From Polynucleobacter sp. MG-Unter2-18 (GTDB lineage Bacteria; Pseudomonadota; Gammaproteobacteria; Burkholderiales; Burkholderiaceae), in assembly GCF_018687675.1 (NCBI RefSeq), contig NZ_CP061302.1, positions 382,189 to 446,188 of the forward strand: a DNA stretch of 64,000 nt, in the 5' to 3' direction. Below, piece after piece: positions 42,409-51,177 of this stretch (its first letter is position 1; the number at the start of each line of letters is the position of its first letter). The position numbers and the translations under genes were made by a program. The notes under the pieces are model-generated. The model did no database searches and was not told the origin of the DNA. It saw only the letters and a program-made list of their open reading frames with translations.

Positions 42409-43159
42409 GTTCAACATAAAATCTCTGATTCAATTTGCAGGTAGTACTTTATTCATAATTGCTAGCTGTTCTGTAGGCTGTCAGACCCTAGATTCATCTG
42501 ATAAGCCCACCTCAATAACGATTTCAGTTGAGGAAGGGCTTACTCCAAAAGAGCAAATATTGTTAGGACAAAACTCATTAAATCAAGCGACTGATGGCCC
42601 CGATGAATGTGACAAGAAATTCCCTTTTTCAACTGCGACGAATAAAAATGATCCATATGCTGATACTGGCCCTGAAACATGCAAGAAGCTAAAAATACGT
42701 GGTCAACGCATGCAATGTGAAATTGACTCACTTGTATTGGAGAAGCCTGAATCGAATACAACGGGAGCTAAAATAGAGTTGGCCAGTTGGGCTCGTTGCA
42801 ATGGGAAGATAGCCGATTTATTAATTGAAGGCTACTATTTGCCAGCGAGTGAAATTGAAAGAAGGTTGCAAATTTGCAGCTCTAATTATTATGCCGATCC
42901 TGGTAAGATGCCCAAAGCAGGTTGGTATCAACGGTTTCTCAAATGGTATACCAGTAATGATTTAACCCCGCCACCAACTGATGCAGCCCTTGAGGTTGCA
43001 TTAAAACAGTCAACACCTCTCGATAGCCGGCAAGATACTGCTGGCTTGATGAAGTGTGAGTGGATGTTTGGTAATAGTCGTACACCTCAGATAGATCCAC
43101 TACCAAGTTCCAGTAATGTAGTGCCGACCACTCCAGCTAAAAGACCTGTTAAGAAGTAA
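42398..43159 (+). CDS. Hypothetical lipoprotein coupled to fliR
   Basis: 253 residues from the ATG at 42398. A signal peptide ends in a lipobox-like SVGC (cysteine at residue 28), so the protein is probably lipidated in the periplasm. The mature part has several cysteines (DECDKKF, ETCKKL, MQCEI, ARCNGK, QICSSN, LMKCEW) that could form disulfides, and a Pro/Thr-rich end. No family is recognised. The overlap with fliR hints at a flagellum-related envelope role, but this is inference. Confidence 0.7.
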   Translation: MRNKFNIKSLIQFAGSTLFIIASCSVGCQTLDSSDKPTSITISVEEGLTPKEQILLGQNSLNQATDGPDECDKKFPFSTATNKNDPYADTGPETCKKLKIRGQRMQCEIDSLVLEKPESNTTGAKIELASWARCNGKIADLLIEGYYLPASEIERRLQICSSNYYADPGKMPKAGWYQRFLKWYTSNDLTPPPTDAALEVALKQSTPLDSRQDTAGLMKCEWMFGNSRTPQIDPLPSSSNVVPTTPAKRPVKK

Positions 43160-43306
43160 GAATTAGCACCCGCTGACAGTTTCTACTGGCCAATCTGTTG
43201 ATAAGGCGCTTAAATTAGTGCTTCTAAGGTATATATTCGAGTCATCTGAAAATATATTTGTAAATCTTTCTTAAACGAAATTACAAATATTGCCGTAAGC
43301 AAGATC

Positions 43307-44374
43307 ATGATGAATAGAATCCTCAGTCCTTTTGCTATGGTCATAGCCCTAGCTCTTAGCCTTGTGCTGACGCAGCCGGTAATGGGCTCCGATCCTGCGC
43401 CAACCCCCAATACAGTAAATAAAGTTGAGAAGATAGCTGATAAAGCCAAGGTTACTGTATCCCCATCCCCTTCCAGTGACGAAGAGATGAGCAAGGCATT
43501 GACTAGTAAAATTAACAAAGGGTCTGGTGACATCATTATCCGAACTAGTGATCTGGCTGTTAACAACACTGCCATGATCTCTGCAGAGGTGAAGCCAAAG
43601 TCCGTAGCTAAGCCATCTACCAAACCCGTCGAAAAAGAAGTGCATACTCATCATTGGACCTATTTTGATGGACCAGGTGGTCCAGATAATTGGGGTAATT
43701 TAAGTAAAGATAATTTAGCTTGCCTTAAGGGAAAGAACCAATCTCCTATCAACATCAATATTGATAGGGCTGTCAAAGCAGAATTAAACCCAATAGAGTT
43801 TATTTACAGGGCATCGCCTCTGACTATTATCGATAACGGCCATACCATCATGGTGAATTACGGCGAAGGCAGTAATTTGATGGTAGATGGTAGGCAATAT
43901 CGACTGGTTCAGTTTCACTTCCACAAACCTGGCGAAGAGGCAATTAATGGTGAGCGTAGTGATATGGTGGCGCATTTAGTGCATCAGCATCATGATGGCA
44001 GTCTAGCAGTAGTGGCGGTTTTATTGAGTACTGTGAAACCAGTAGCGCTCAGAAAATACTGGTGGGGCGAGGATGCTGCAAAAGAGAATGCTCTCATTAG
44101 CACTCTTTGGAACAACGTTCCATTGGTCAAAGGCAAAGCCGAAACTCCTGGCGTCATGATTGATATCAATCAAATATTGCCAACGGATAGAAGCTACTTC
44201 ACTTACATGGGATCTTTAACAACGCCGCCGTGTACTGAAAACGTTCTCTGGCTTGTTCTCAAAAATCCAATTTACATTAGCGAGGCTCAAGTAAAGAATT
44301 TTGATCGCATTTATCCGATGAATGCACGACCTCTGCAACCTAAGGGTGACAGATTGGTTAAAGAAACTAAGTAG
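43307..44374 (+). CDS. Alpha-class carbonic anhydrase, exported
   Basis: 355 residues. A signal peptide (MNRILSPFAMVIALALSLVL) and a linker of about 85 low-complexity residues precede an alpha-carbonic anhydrase domain: GPDNWGNLSKDNLACLKGKN, QSPINI, zinc ligands H204 and H206 (VQFHFHKPGEEA) and H223 (VAHLVHQHH), and the substrate-pocket strand YMGSLTTPPCTENVLW. H206 and H223 are 17 residues apart as in bacterial enzymes. It should interconvert CO2 and bicarbonate in the periplasm. It is intact and placed between fliR and flgB, an odd neighbourhood. A linker this long is unusual. Confidence 0.93.
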   Translation: MMNRILSPFAMVIALALSLVLTQPVMGSDPAPTPNTVNKVEKIADKAKVTVSPSPSSDEEMSKALTSKINKGSGDIIIRTSDLAVNNTAMISAEVKPKSVAKPSTKPVEKEVHTHHWTYFDGPGGPDNWGNLSKDNLACLKGKNQSPININIDRAVKAELNPIEFIYRASPLTIIDNGHTIMVNYGEGSNLMVDGRQYRLVQFHFHKPGEEAINGERSDMVAHLVHQHHDGSLAVVAVLLSTVKPVALRKYWWGEDAAKENALISTLWNNVPLVKGKAETPGVMIDINQILPTDRSYFTYMGSLTTPPCTENVLWLVLKNPIYISEAQVKNFDRIYPMNARPLQPKGDRLVKETK

Positions 44375-44406
44375 CTATAGTTTGATGCTAGGCGATTAAT
44401 AAAATA

Positions 44407-46050
44407 ATGAATCAAATCAAAAAGATTTCGAATCAATCTGGTGGGAATATTAGTATTTCTCAGAAGATTGCTTCCGAATTAAATAGTCAATCCCATATAT
44501 TTGATTTGGTAGATATGGCTATTGCATTTCATCAACATGGAATGCTTGAGGAGGCTAGTTTAATATATGAAAAAATTCTAATTAAAGATCCGGGGCATAT
44601 CGATGCTATGAATTTGCTTGGCCTGATCGCTTTGCAAAAAAAAGAATATCCGCATGCAATAGAGCTCATTAATAAGGCAATTTCAGCATCGCCTCATAAT
44701 AATGTCCCTGAATTTCATGCAAACCTTGGATGTGCACTACACCAAGAAGGCTTATTAGATGAATCAATCGCAAGTTTTGATTTGGCAATATCCTTAAATC
44801 CATCTATTGTGCTTTATTACAGAAAGCGGGGTCTTGTCCAACTAGAAAAGAAGTATTTTGATAGCGCCATTAATAGCTTTGATCAGGCAATTAAGCTCAA
44901 CTCACAAGATTCAATGAATTTTTATTATCGCGGTCTTGCTCAATTAGAAAAGAAATATTTTAATGATGCCATTATCAGCTTTGATCAGGCAATTAAACTA
45001 AAAGATGATTTTTCTGAGGCTTTTAATAATCGCGGTATTGCCCAATTAGGGGATAAGTATTTTGATGCCGCTATTCAAAGCTTTGATTGTGCAATTCGGC
45101 TGAGGCCTGATTATTCTGAGGCTCTATGGAATAAGGGGCTAGTATTATTAAAATTAGGGAGATTTGAAGAGGGTTGGATGTTGTATGAGGCTAGATTAAA
45201 AAAGTCCCCAGCATTTCCTTTGGTGAGACAAGAACTTCAATATAGCTATATTGAAGTGGATCAATTAGCAAATAAGTCTGTCTTACTATTCAGTGAGCAG
45301 GGGATAGGTGACACTATTCAGTTTTACCGTTATGTGAAAAAAATTGCCAATCTGAATGCTAGAGTAACTGTAGCAGTTCAAAAATCTTTAGTTGACTTGT
45401 TATCAGAATCAAATCCATTGTGGAGCATAGTTAGTATTGAGGGGGCATTACCAGAGTCTGACTATAGAAGTTCGCTACTAAGCCTCCCTTTTGTTTTGCA
45501 AGAAAAATGTATTGATATTCACGCTGATAATCCTTATATTTTTAGTAGTCCGCTTAAAGTATCGGAGTGGAAGAATAGGCTTGGTACAAAGCAAAAACCC
45601 CGTATTGGATTGGTATGGAGTGGCAACACCTTATTTAAAGAGAATGCTAATAGAAGTATCCCCTTACTTCAGTTAATTCCATTTTTACCTAGCGATTTGC
45701 AGTATGTGAGTCTGCAGAAGGAATTAAGTGATTTTGACTTAAAGGTATTAGAAAGAAATGCGTTTATTTCAAATTATGCTAGCTACCTAATTGATTTTAA
45801 TGAAACCGCGGCCTTAATTGACTGCTTAGACCTAGTCATTACCGTGGATACTAGTATTGCCCATCTTGCTGGGGCTATGGGCAAGAAAGCATGGCTATTG
45901 CTTAGTGACAATGCTGATTGGCGTTGGTTTATAGATACTGAGTCTTCACCGTGGTATCCAACAATAAAAATCTTTAGACAGGACCAATTGGGAGATTGGT
46001 CAAGCGTGCTAAAAAGAGTCGAACTTGAGCTGGGAGCTCAATTTAGATAA
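44407..46050 (+). CDS. TPR protein with glycosyltransferase-like C-terminal domain
   Basis: 547 residues. About seven TPRs fill the first 260 (MLEEASLIYEKILIKDPGHI, AINSFDQAIKLNSQDSMNFY, and similar). The C-terminal 280 resemble a GT9/heptosyltransferase-like fold (VLLFSEQGIGDTIQFYRYVK, RIGLVWSGNTLF, CLDLVITVDTSIAHLAGAMG, WRWFIDTESSPWYPT). Related proteins stand next to flagellin genes in many proteobacteria and may glycosylate it; the acceptor here is unproven. Two homologues lie at 61546 and 63136. Confidence 0.85.
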   Translation: MNQIKKISNQSGGNISISQKIASELNSQSHIFDLVDMAIAFHQHGMLEEASLIYEKILIKDPGHIDAMNLLGLIALQKKEYPHAIELINKAISASPHNNVPEFHANLGCALHQEGLLDESIASFDLAISLNPSIVLYYRKRGLVQLEKKYFDSAINSFDQAIKLNSQDSMNFYYRGLAQLEKKYFNDAIISFDQAIKLKDDFSEAFNNRGIAQLGDKYFDAAIQSFDCAIRLRPDYSEALWNKGLVLLKLGRFEEGWMLYEARLKKSPAFPLVRQELQYSYIEVDQLANKSVLLFSEQGIGDTIQFYRYVKKIANLNARVTVAVQKSLVDLLSESNPLWSIVSIEGALPESDYRSSLLSLPFVLQEKCIDIHADNPYIFSSPLKVSEWKNRLGTKQKPRIGLVWSGNTLFKENANRSIPLLQLIPFLPSDLQYVSLQKELSDFDLKVLERNAFISNYASYLIDFNETAALIDCLDLVITVDTSIAHLAGAMGKKAWLLLSDNADWRWFIDTESSPWYPTIKIFRQDQLGDWSSVLKRVELELGAQFR

Positions 46051-46094
46051 CACTCCTACTTTTAGCTTTTCGCAGATATCCACCATCTTTTTTG

Positions 46095-46107
46095 GTAATT
46101 ATTGCCA
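46095..46107. promoter_or_regulatory. Candidate operator (GGTAA-TTA-TTGCC, one mismatch)
   Basis: One base off GGCAA-N3-TTGCC. Its centre is 30 bp (about three turns) from the centre of the perfect site at 46125, so the two could bind adjacent dimers on one face. Confidence 0.45.
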
Positions 46108-46113
46108 AGACTA

Positions 46114-46148
46114 GCCCTTAATAGGCAATTTTTGCCTATTAAGGGCTC
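46114..46148. promoter_or_regulatory. Perfect 16-bp inverted repeat containing GGCAA-N3-TTGCC, upstream of flgB
   Basis: AGCCCTTAATAGGCAA and its exact reverse complement are separated by TTT. The core 46125-46137 is the same palindrome as at 29985. It lies 75-110 bp before the -24 element at 46223, the normal enhancer distance. It also forms a strong hairpin after the upstream TPR gene but has no T tract, so a terminator role is less certain. Confidence 0.6.
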
Positions 46149-46221
46149 TAGCTTATGTTTCTTGGAATTATTCCGGCCCTTGCTAGAAAAGGGTGGACAT
46201 GTATCCCTATTTTCCGAAAAC

Positions 46222-46237
46222 TGGCACGCTCCTTGCA
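46222..46237 (+). promoter_or_regulatory. Sigma-54 (-24/-12) promoter of the flgB operon
   Basis: TGGCACG-ctcc-TTGCA: GG at 46223-46224 and GC at 46235-46236 with exactly 10 bases between. It is a perfect match to the consensus, 61 bp upstream of the flgB ATG. Confidence 0.92.
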
Positions 46238-46297
46238 TATCTACTCATGAGGAATTTCCCCTCGGTTTAGATCATTCCCTAATAGGGAGGAGATGAA

Positions 46298-46714
46298 ATG
46301 AATGCAGTGCCGCAATACGACTCATTAATGTTTGGTGAAACTGCGCTGAAACTGCGTACTTTTCGCCAGCAAATCTTGAGTAATAACTTAGCAAACTCAG
46401 ATACTCCCGGCTTTAAGGCCAGGGATATTCGTTTTGCTGACGTATTGAAGGCGCAGTTGGAAGGCAAGTTGCCTTCAACAGGTGTCTCCATGGCGACAAC
46501 TCATGCTGGACATATTGATGGCAGCAATAATAAAGATGACCCTCGTCTGCTCTTTAGAGTACCAAACCAGCCGTCTAAAGATGACAACACAGTAGATAGT
46601 GACGTGGAGTTAAGTGAATTTACGAAAAACTCTGTATTTACCGAGGCTGCACTCCTTTTCTTGGGTGGCACACTGAATAGTCGCTTGACCGCAATTAAAG
46701 GACAGCCCTCATGA
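46298..46714 (+). CDS. flgB: Proximal rod protein FlgB
   Basis: 138 residues; GGGAGG stands 7 bp before the ATG. N-terminal rod-family motif LRTFRQQILSNNLANSDTPG then FKARDIRFADV; the C-terminus is the shortened FlgB type. It is the first gene of flgBCDEFGHIJKL, driven by the sigma-54 promoter upstream. It overlaps flgC by 4 bp. Confidence 0.96.
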   Translation: MNAVPQYDSLMFGETALKLRTFRQQILSNNLANSDTPGFKARDIRFADVLKAQLEGKLPSTGVSMATTHAGHIDGSNNKDDPRLLFRVPNQPSKDDNTVDSDVELSEFTKNSVFTEAALLFLGGTLNSRLTAIKGQPS

Positions 46715-47115
46715 GTCTATTGGCTGCTTATGATATTGGGTCTTCCGGTCTAGCGGCGCAAGCTATGCGTTTGAATGTGACCGCATCCAATATTGCTAAT
46801 GCAGAGAGTGTTTCTGGCCCTGATGGTCGTCCATATCGCGCACGTCAGGTTGAATTTAGTGCATTGATGAAACCAGGCTCTCCAGGATCAGGGGTTGCTG
46901 TGAAAAGCATTGTAGAGAGCGATGCCCCACTCCGAATGGAGTATCGACCAGGACATCCAAAGGCCAATGCGGCTGGATATGTGGAAATGCCTAATGTAAA
47001 CCCAGTTGAAGAGATGGTGAATATGATTTCAGCATCACGATCGTATCAAATGAATATTGAAGCGATGAATGTTTCACGCCAATTGATGCTGAAGACTTTA
47101 GATTTAGGCCGCTAA
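46711..47115 (+). CDS. flgC: Proximal rod protein FlgC
   Basis: 134 residues. Rod motifs RLNVTASNIANAESVSGPDG and the C-terminal NPVEEMVNMISASRSYQMNI; length and position fit FlgC. Exported to the periplasm, it forms the rod with FlgB, FlgF and FlgG. Confidence 0.96.
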   Translation: MSLLAAYDIGSSGLAAQAMRLNVTASNIANAESVSGPDGRPYRARQVEFSALMKPGSPGSGVAVKSIVESDAPLRMEYRPGHPKANAAGYVEMPNVNPVEEMVNMISASRSYQMNIEAMNVSRQLMLKTLDLGR

Positions 47116-47146
47116 ATTTTTGAATAGATGAAGAACTGAGGAATAT

Positions 47147-47839
47147 ATGACAACAACAGGTCCAATGAGCAACATTCCGGTGTACGATCCAGCCGTAGCT
47201 AAGAGTGCGGGTACTAATTCCTCTATTGGAACAACAGCGCAAGATGAAACCCAGAATTTTTTGAAGTTACTAATAGCGCAAATTCAAAATCAAGATCCAA
47301 TGGCTCCAATGGATGCATCAACCATGACGGCACAAATGTCTCAGCTCAATATGGTGACGAGCATGAGCAACATGAACACCTCAATGACTGCCATGCTCAA
47401 TCAAATGCAGAGTGTTGACTTTATGAATCAAGCCTCTCTCATAGGGCATAGTCCAGCAGTGGCAGGAAACACAATCTCATTTGATGGAACAAGCCCAGTG
47501 ATCTTGGGTGCAAATGCTGCAAATCCGATGAGTTCAGCAGTGGCAACAATTAAAGATGCTAGTGGCAATGTAATCAATAGCGCAAGTCTAGGTGCTGTAG
47601 TTGCTGGAATGAAAAATTTTGCATGGGATGGTACTGATGCTGACGGCAATACAGTCGCCGCAGGTACATACAGCATTAGTATTAGCGGAACAAATACAGC
47701 TGGTGGAACTGAGTCTCTAACAGCTTATGTGGCATCCCCGGTAGCTGCAGTAACTAAGGGGGCTAAAGGTGAAACGCTACTCACCTTGCAAGATGGAAGA
47801 CAGATCAATGCATCAACAATCCAGCAATGGGTCAATTAA
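47147..47839 (+). CDS. flgD: Hook cap/assembly protein FlgD
   Basis: 230 residues. The N-terminal export/cap motif QDETQNFLKLLIAQIQNQDP is followed by MAPMDASTMTAQMSQLNMV. The C-terminal domains have the Ig-like FlgD pattern (FAWDGTDADGNTVAAGTYSI). It caps the growing hook. GAGG precedes the start. Confidence 0.95.
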   Translation: MTTTGPMSNIPVYDPAVAKSAGTNSSIGTTAQDETQNFLKLLIAQIQNQDPMAPMDASTMTAQMSQLNMVTSMSNMNTSMTAMLNQMQSVDFMNQASLIGHSPAVAGNTISFDGTSPVILGANAANPMSSAVATIKDASGNVINSASLGAVVAGMKNFAWDGTDADGNTVAAGTYSISISGTNTAGGTESLTAYVASPVAAVTKGAKGETLLTLQDGRQINASTIQQWVN

Positions 47840-47871
47840 ATTAATAAAGAAATTACGATAAGGAGTCGAAA

Positions 47872-49596
47872 ATGGGATATGGAATCGGATTAGCAGGCTT
47901 GACAACAACATCACAAGCGATTGACGTTGTTAGTAATAACATCGCCAATGCGCAAACGGTTGGATATAAAAATGGTCAGTTTGTCTTTGCTGATATGTAC
48001 TTTAAAGCAAATGATGCACAGGCAAAAGATCGAGTTGGTATGGGCTCGCAACAGCAGGCCATTAGAAGAGATCAATCTTACGGATCGGTGACATCCACAC
48101 AAAATCCATTGGATCTAGCAATTACTGGTCCTGGTATGTTCATGCTGGCTAATCCAGACGATGTTGTCGGAACCGTTCCAACCGAAACTCTTAGTAAGTT
48201 TGAATACACCCGCAATGGACAATTTGGAACGGATAGTGAAAACCGAATGGTCAATCCAAGTGGCTTAATAGTAGTGGGTTACCCATCAGATGAAGCTGGT
48301 AATATTATTGCTGGTGCAAAATCAACGATGACATTAGATCAAACCCCATTGCCATCGCAACCTACTCAAAATTCAGAAGTGGCTCTGAACTTAGATACCA
48401 GAAATGGTGCATTGGACTATGCCTTTAGTCCAACAAATAGCAGCACCTATAGCCAAGCAACATCACAAACCCTTTACGACCAAAATGGTACAGGGCATAT
48501 CTTAGCCTTATACTATAAGCAAGTGTCATCTCAGTCTTTAACATTAACGCTTGACGATGATGGCGGTTATTCCTACTTACCAACGCAGGAAATCAATGGT
48601 GGCAACGCGCCAGCTAACGAGCAGTTGCCAATAATTGCGAGCACCTATAAAGGTGAAGATAAAAAGTACGTTACTACAGCAAACGCACGTGCACTTGTCG
48701 GCTCGGAAAATGAAGAAACTGTAACAATTACCGGGGCTGTTAAAACCTTGACAGGGGGTACTTTAAATGCATTAGATTCAACTTATGATTTACTGTTGAG
48801 TGATGGTACTCATGTTCCGATAACACAAACTAGCGCTACAGGCGTCACTACATTTACATACAGCGCAACAGTCGAACGCTTTGAAGTGTATGCAACCATT
48901 GATGGCAACAAAGTCGGCCATGATCCAGATACGGATGGGGACGTGGACTTTACACAGCAAAGCGACGGTTCAGAATATACCCAGCAAATGTCCATCGGTA
49001 CTATGGCCTTTTTAGGGGGTAAAAATATCGATACCCTGCAATTGGGGTCAGATGGAACGCCTGAAAATGATGCTTCAACTAGTCTTTATATAAATGCCTT
49101 AAGTTCATCCGACGCTAATGGTTACGGACGTACAGATGATTATGGAATTATGCAATTTACGATTACTAGTGATGATATGTCAGCGCTCACTGCTCCTTCT
49201 CAAACATATGCTAACAGTCAGGATGGTCATTCTGTATCTAATTTATCCAGTTATGCAATTGATAGTGATGGCAAGTTAATTGCAACCTATGACAACGGTG
49301 AAACTCTTGTTAAGGGACAGTTAATACTGGCACAATTTTATAATCTTGATGGCTTAATGCCAAATGGTAGCAATACATTTACAGCAACAGACGCATCTGG
49401 CGAACCCATTTTGAGTGCTCCAGGAAGTGGCTTATTGGGTCAGGTTCGTTCTAAAGCGTTGGAAGCCTCAAATGTGGACCTAACATCTCAACTAGTTCAG
49501 TTGATGGTCTTGCAAAGACAGTATTCAGCAACTTCGCAAGCATTGAAACTACAGGCTTCCACACTGATTGATGATGCAATTAATATGGGTCGATAA
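47872..49596 (+). CDS. flgE: Flagellar hook protein FlgE
   Basis: 574 residues, on the long side because of an expanded, Ser/Thr-rich middle. N-terminal LTTTSQAIDVVSNNIANAQT and TVGYKNGQF; C-terminal SNVDLTSQLVQLMVLQRQYS. AAGGAG lies 8-9 bp before the start. It is the hook subunit whose length is set by the repeat-bearing FliK in this window. Confidence 0.96.
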   Translation: MGYGIGLAGLTTTSQAIDVVSNNIANAQTVGYKNGQFVFADMYFKANDAQAKDRVGMGSQQQAIRRDQSYGSVTSTQNPLDLAITGPGMFMLANPDDVVGTVPTETLSKFEYTRNGQFGTDSENRMVNPSGLIVVGYPSDEAGNIIAGAKSTMTLDQTPLPSQPTQNSEVALNLDTRNGALDYAFSPTNSSTYSQATSQTLYDQNGTGHILALYYKQVSSQSLTLTLDDDGGYSYLPTQEINGGNAPANEQLPIIASTYKGEDKKYVTTANARALVGSENEETVTITGAVKTLTGGTLNALDSTYDLLLSDGTHVPITQTSATGVTTFTYSATVERFEVYATIDGNKVGHDPDTDGDVDFTQQSDGSEYTQQMSIGTMAFLGGKNIDTLQLGSDGTPENDASTSLYINALSSSDANGYGRTDDYGIMQFTITSDDMSALTAPSQTYANSQDGHSVSNLSSYAIDSDGKLIATYDNGETLVKGQLILAQFYNLDGLMPNGSNTFTATDASGEPILSAPGSGLLGQVRSKALEASNVDLTSQLVQLMVLQRQYSATSQALKLQASTLIDDAINMGR

Positions 49597-49613
49597 GCAG
49601 CACGTCCTAAATT

Positions 49614-50375
49614 ATGATTAATCGATACGCCTACACTTCCATGACGGGGGCAACAGCTTCAACTAATCAGTTGGCTGTTACCTCCAATAATCTGGCAAAT
49701 AGCTTAACGCCCGGTTTTAGGGAAGTGATAAGCGCATTTCGTGCTGTGCCTCTCAAAGGCGATGGTGAACCATTTACAGGAAACGGCGCAGATACCAGGG
49801 TATTTTCTGTTGAAACTACCCCCGGGAGTAACTTTACAGGCGGGCCATTGCAAACAACCTCAAATCCTCTAGACGCAGCTATTAAAGGCGATGGATTTTT
49901 TGCAGTGCGTAGGCCTGACGGGAAAGAGGCATATACCCGCGCTGGTAAGTTCATGGTGAATGATCAAGGAATTTTGAGTATCGGCAAGGATATACCAGTG
50001 GTCGGTGATGGAGGTAGCATCACAATTCCATCGGGCTCAATAATGCAAATAGCTGAGGATGGCGCAATTTATACCCAGGTTCCTGGAACACAATTTCTCA
50101 ATCAAGTCGGCAAGTTAAAGCTAGTTAACCCCAATACCAATAATTTAGTGCGCGCGGAAGATGGCTTATTTGATCTACCAGGAGAGCAAGCAGCCTCTGA
50201 CTCGCGTGTCAAAGTAGTACAGGGGGCTTTTGAGCAAAGTAATGTTAATCCAACCATGGCGATGGTGCAGATGATTGGTCAAAGCCGATTATTTGATTTA
50301 AATACCCGCTCGATCACGATGGCCGATCAAAATGCAAGATCCGCTACCACGCTGTTATCCCTATCACGTAGCTAA
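49614..50375 (+). CDS. flgF: Proximal rod protein FlgF
   Basis: 253 residues with the rod/hook N-terminal motif (TNQLAVTSNNLANSLTPGFR), central DAAIKGDGFFAVRRPDGKEA and C-terminal QSNVNPTMAMVQMIGQSRLF. The shorter length and order before flgG identify FlgF. Confidence 0.95.
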   Translation: MINRYAYTSMTGATASTNQLAVTSNNLANSLTPGFREVISAFRAVPLKGDGEPFTGNGADTRVFSVETTPGSNFTGGPLQTTSNPLDAAIKGDGFFAVRRPDGKEAYTRAGKFMVNDQGILSIGKDIPVVGDGGSITIPSGSIMQIAEDGAIYTQVPGTQFLNQVGKLKLVNPNTNNLVRAEDGLFDLPGEQAASDSRVKVVQGAFEQSNVNPTMAMVQMIGQSRLFDLNTRSITMADQNARSATTLLSLSRS

Positions 50376-50391
50376 TATAAGAAGATAAAAA

Positions 50392-51177
50392 ATGATACGC
50401 TCATTATGGATAGCTAAGACGGGCATGGATGCCCAGCAGATGAATCTAGATACGATTGCTAATAATCTTTCTAACTCATCTACAACTGCATATAAGCGGG
50501 TCCAGCCGTTATTTCAGGATTTGCTCTACACCACTGTTCGCGCTGCTGGCTCAGCAGCAAATGCGCAAAATCTTTTGCCAACAGGTCTGCAGGTAGGATC
50601 TGGATCAGCGATTACCTCTACTGAGCGTAATAATTTACAAGGTACATTATTTAGAACAGGTAATCAATATGACCTTGCTATTAACGGTAATGGCTTTTTT
50701 CAAATTGCACTTGCTGATGGAACTACTGCCTATACCCGCAATGGCCAGTTTAGTACAAGTGCAACGGGACAAATTGTCACATCATCCGGAAATGTAGTTT
50801 CACCTGGATTGACTATTCCGATTACCGCAACGAGCGTTACTATAAGCCTTTCAGGTGTGGTACAAGCTACGAATCAAAACGGAACTATTACGCAAGTTGG
50901 TCAATTATCCATGGCTAACTTCATTAATCCTGCGGGCTTAGTTGCACTTGGTGGCGGAAACTATATTGCATCGCCAGCATCCGGTAATGCAACGAATGGT
51001 TTACCAGGATTAAATGGATTTGGTACGATGAATCAGTACTATATTGAGCAGTCCAATGTGAATGTGGCTGAAGAGCTTGTGAATTTAATAGCAGCGCAGA
51101 GAGCATATGAGATAAACACCAGAGCTGTATCTGCCTCTGATCAAATTTTGCAGCGCGTCTCTAATTTAGGTCAATGA
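50392..51177 (+). CDS. flgG: Distal rod protein FlgG
   Basis: 261 residues. MIRSLWIAKTGMDAQQMNLD and TIANNLSNSSTTAYKR at the start, YDLAINGNGFFQIALADGTT in the centre and EQSNVNVAEELVNLIAAQRA at the end are typical of FlgG. The rod passes through the P and L rings made by flgI and flgH. It overlaps flgH by 4 bp. Confidence 0.97.
   Translation: MIRSLWIAKTGMDAQQMNLDTIANNLSNSSTTAYKRVQPLFQDLLYTTVRAAGSAANAQNLLPTGLQVGSGSAITSTERNNLQGTLFRTGNQYDLAINGNGFFQIALADGTTAYTRNGQFSTSATGQIVTSSGNVVSPGLTIPITATSVTISLSGVVQATNQNGTITQVGQLSMANFINPAGLVALGGGNYIASPASGNATNGLPGLNGFGTMNQYYIEQSNVNVAEELVNLIAAQRAYEINTRAVSASDQILQRVSNLGQ

Noticed and set aside
46114..46148. Simple Rho-independent terminator
   Set aside because: No T tract follows the hairpin; it is retained only as an inverted repeat and candidate operator.
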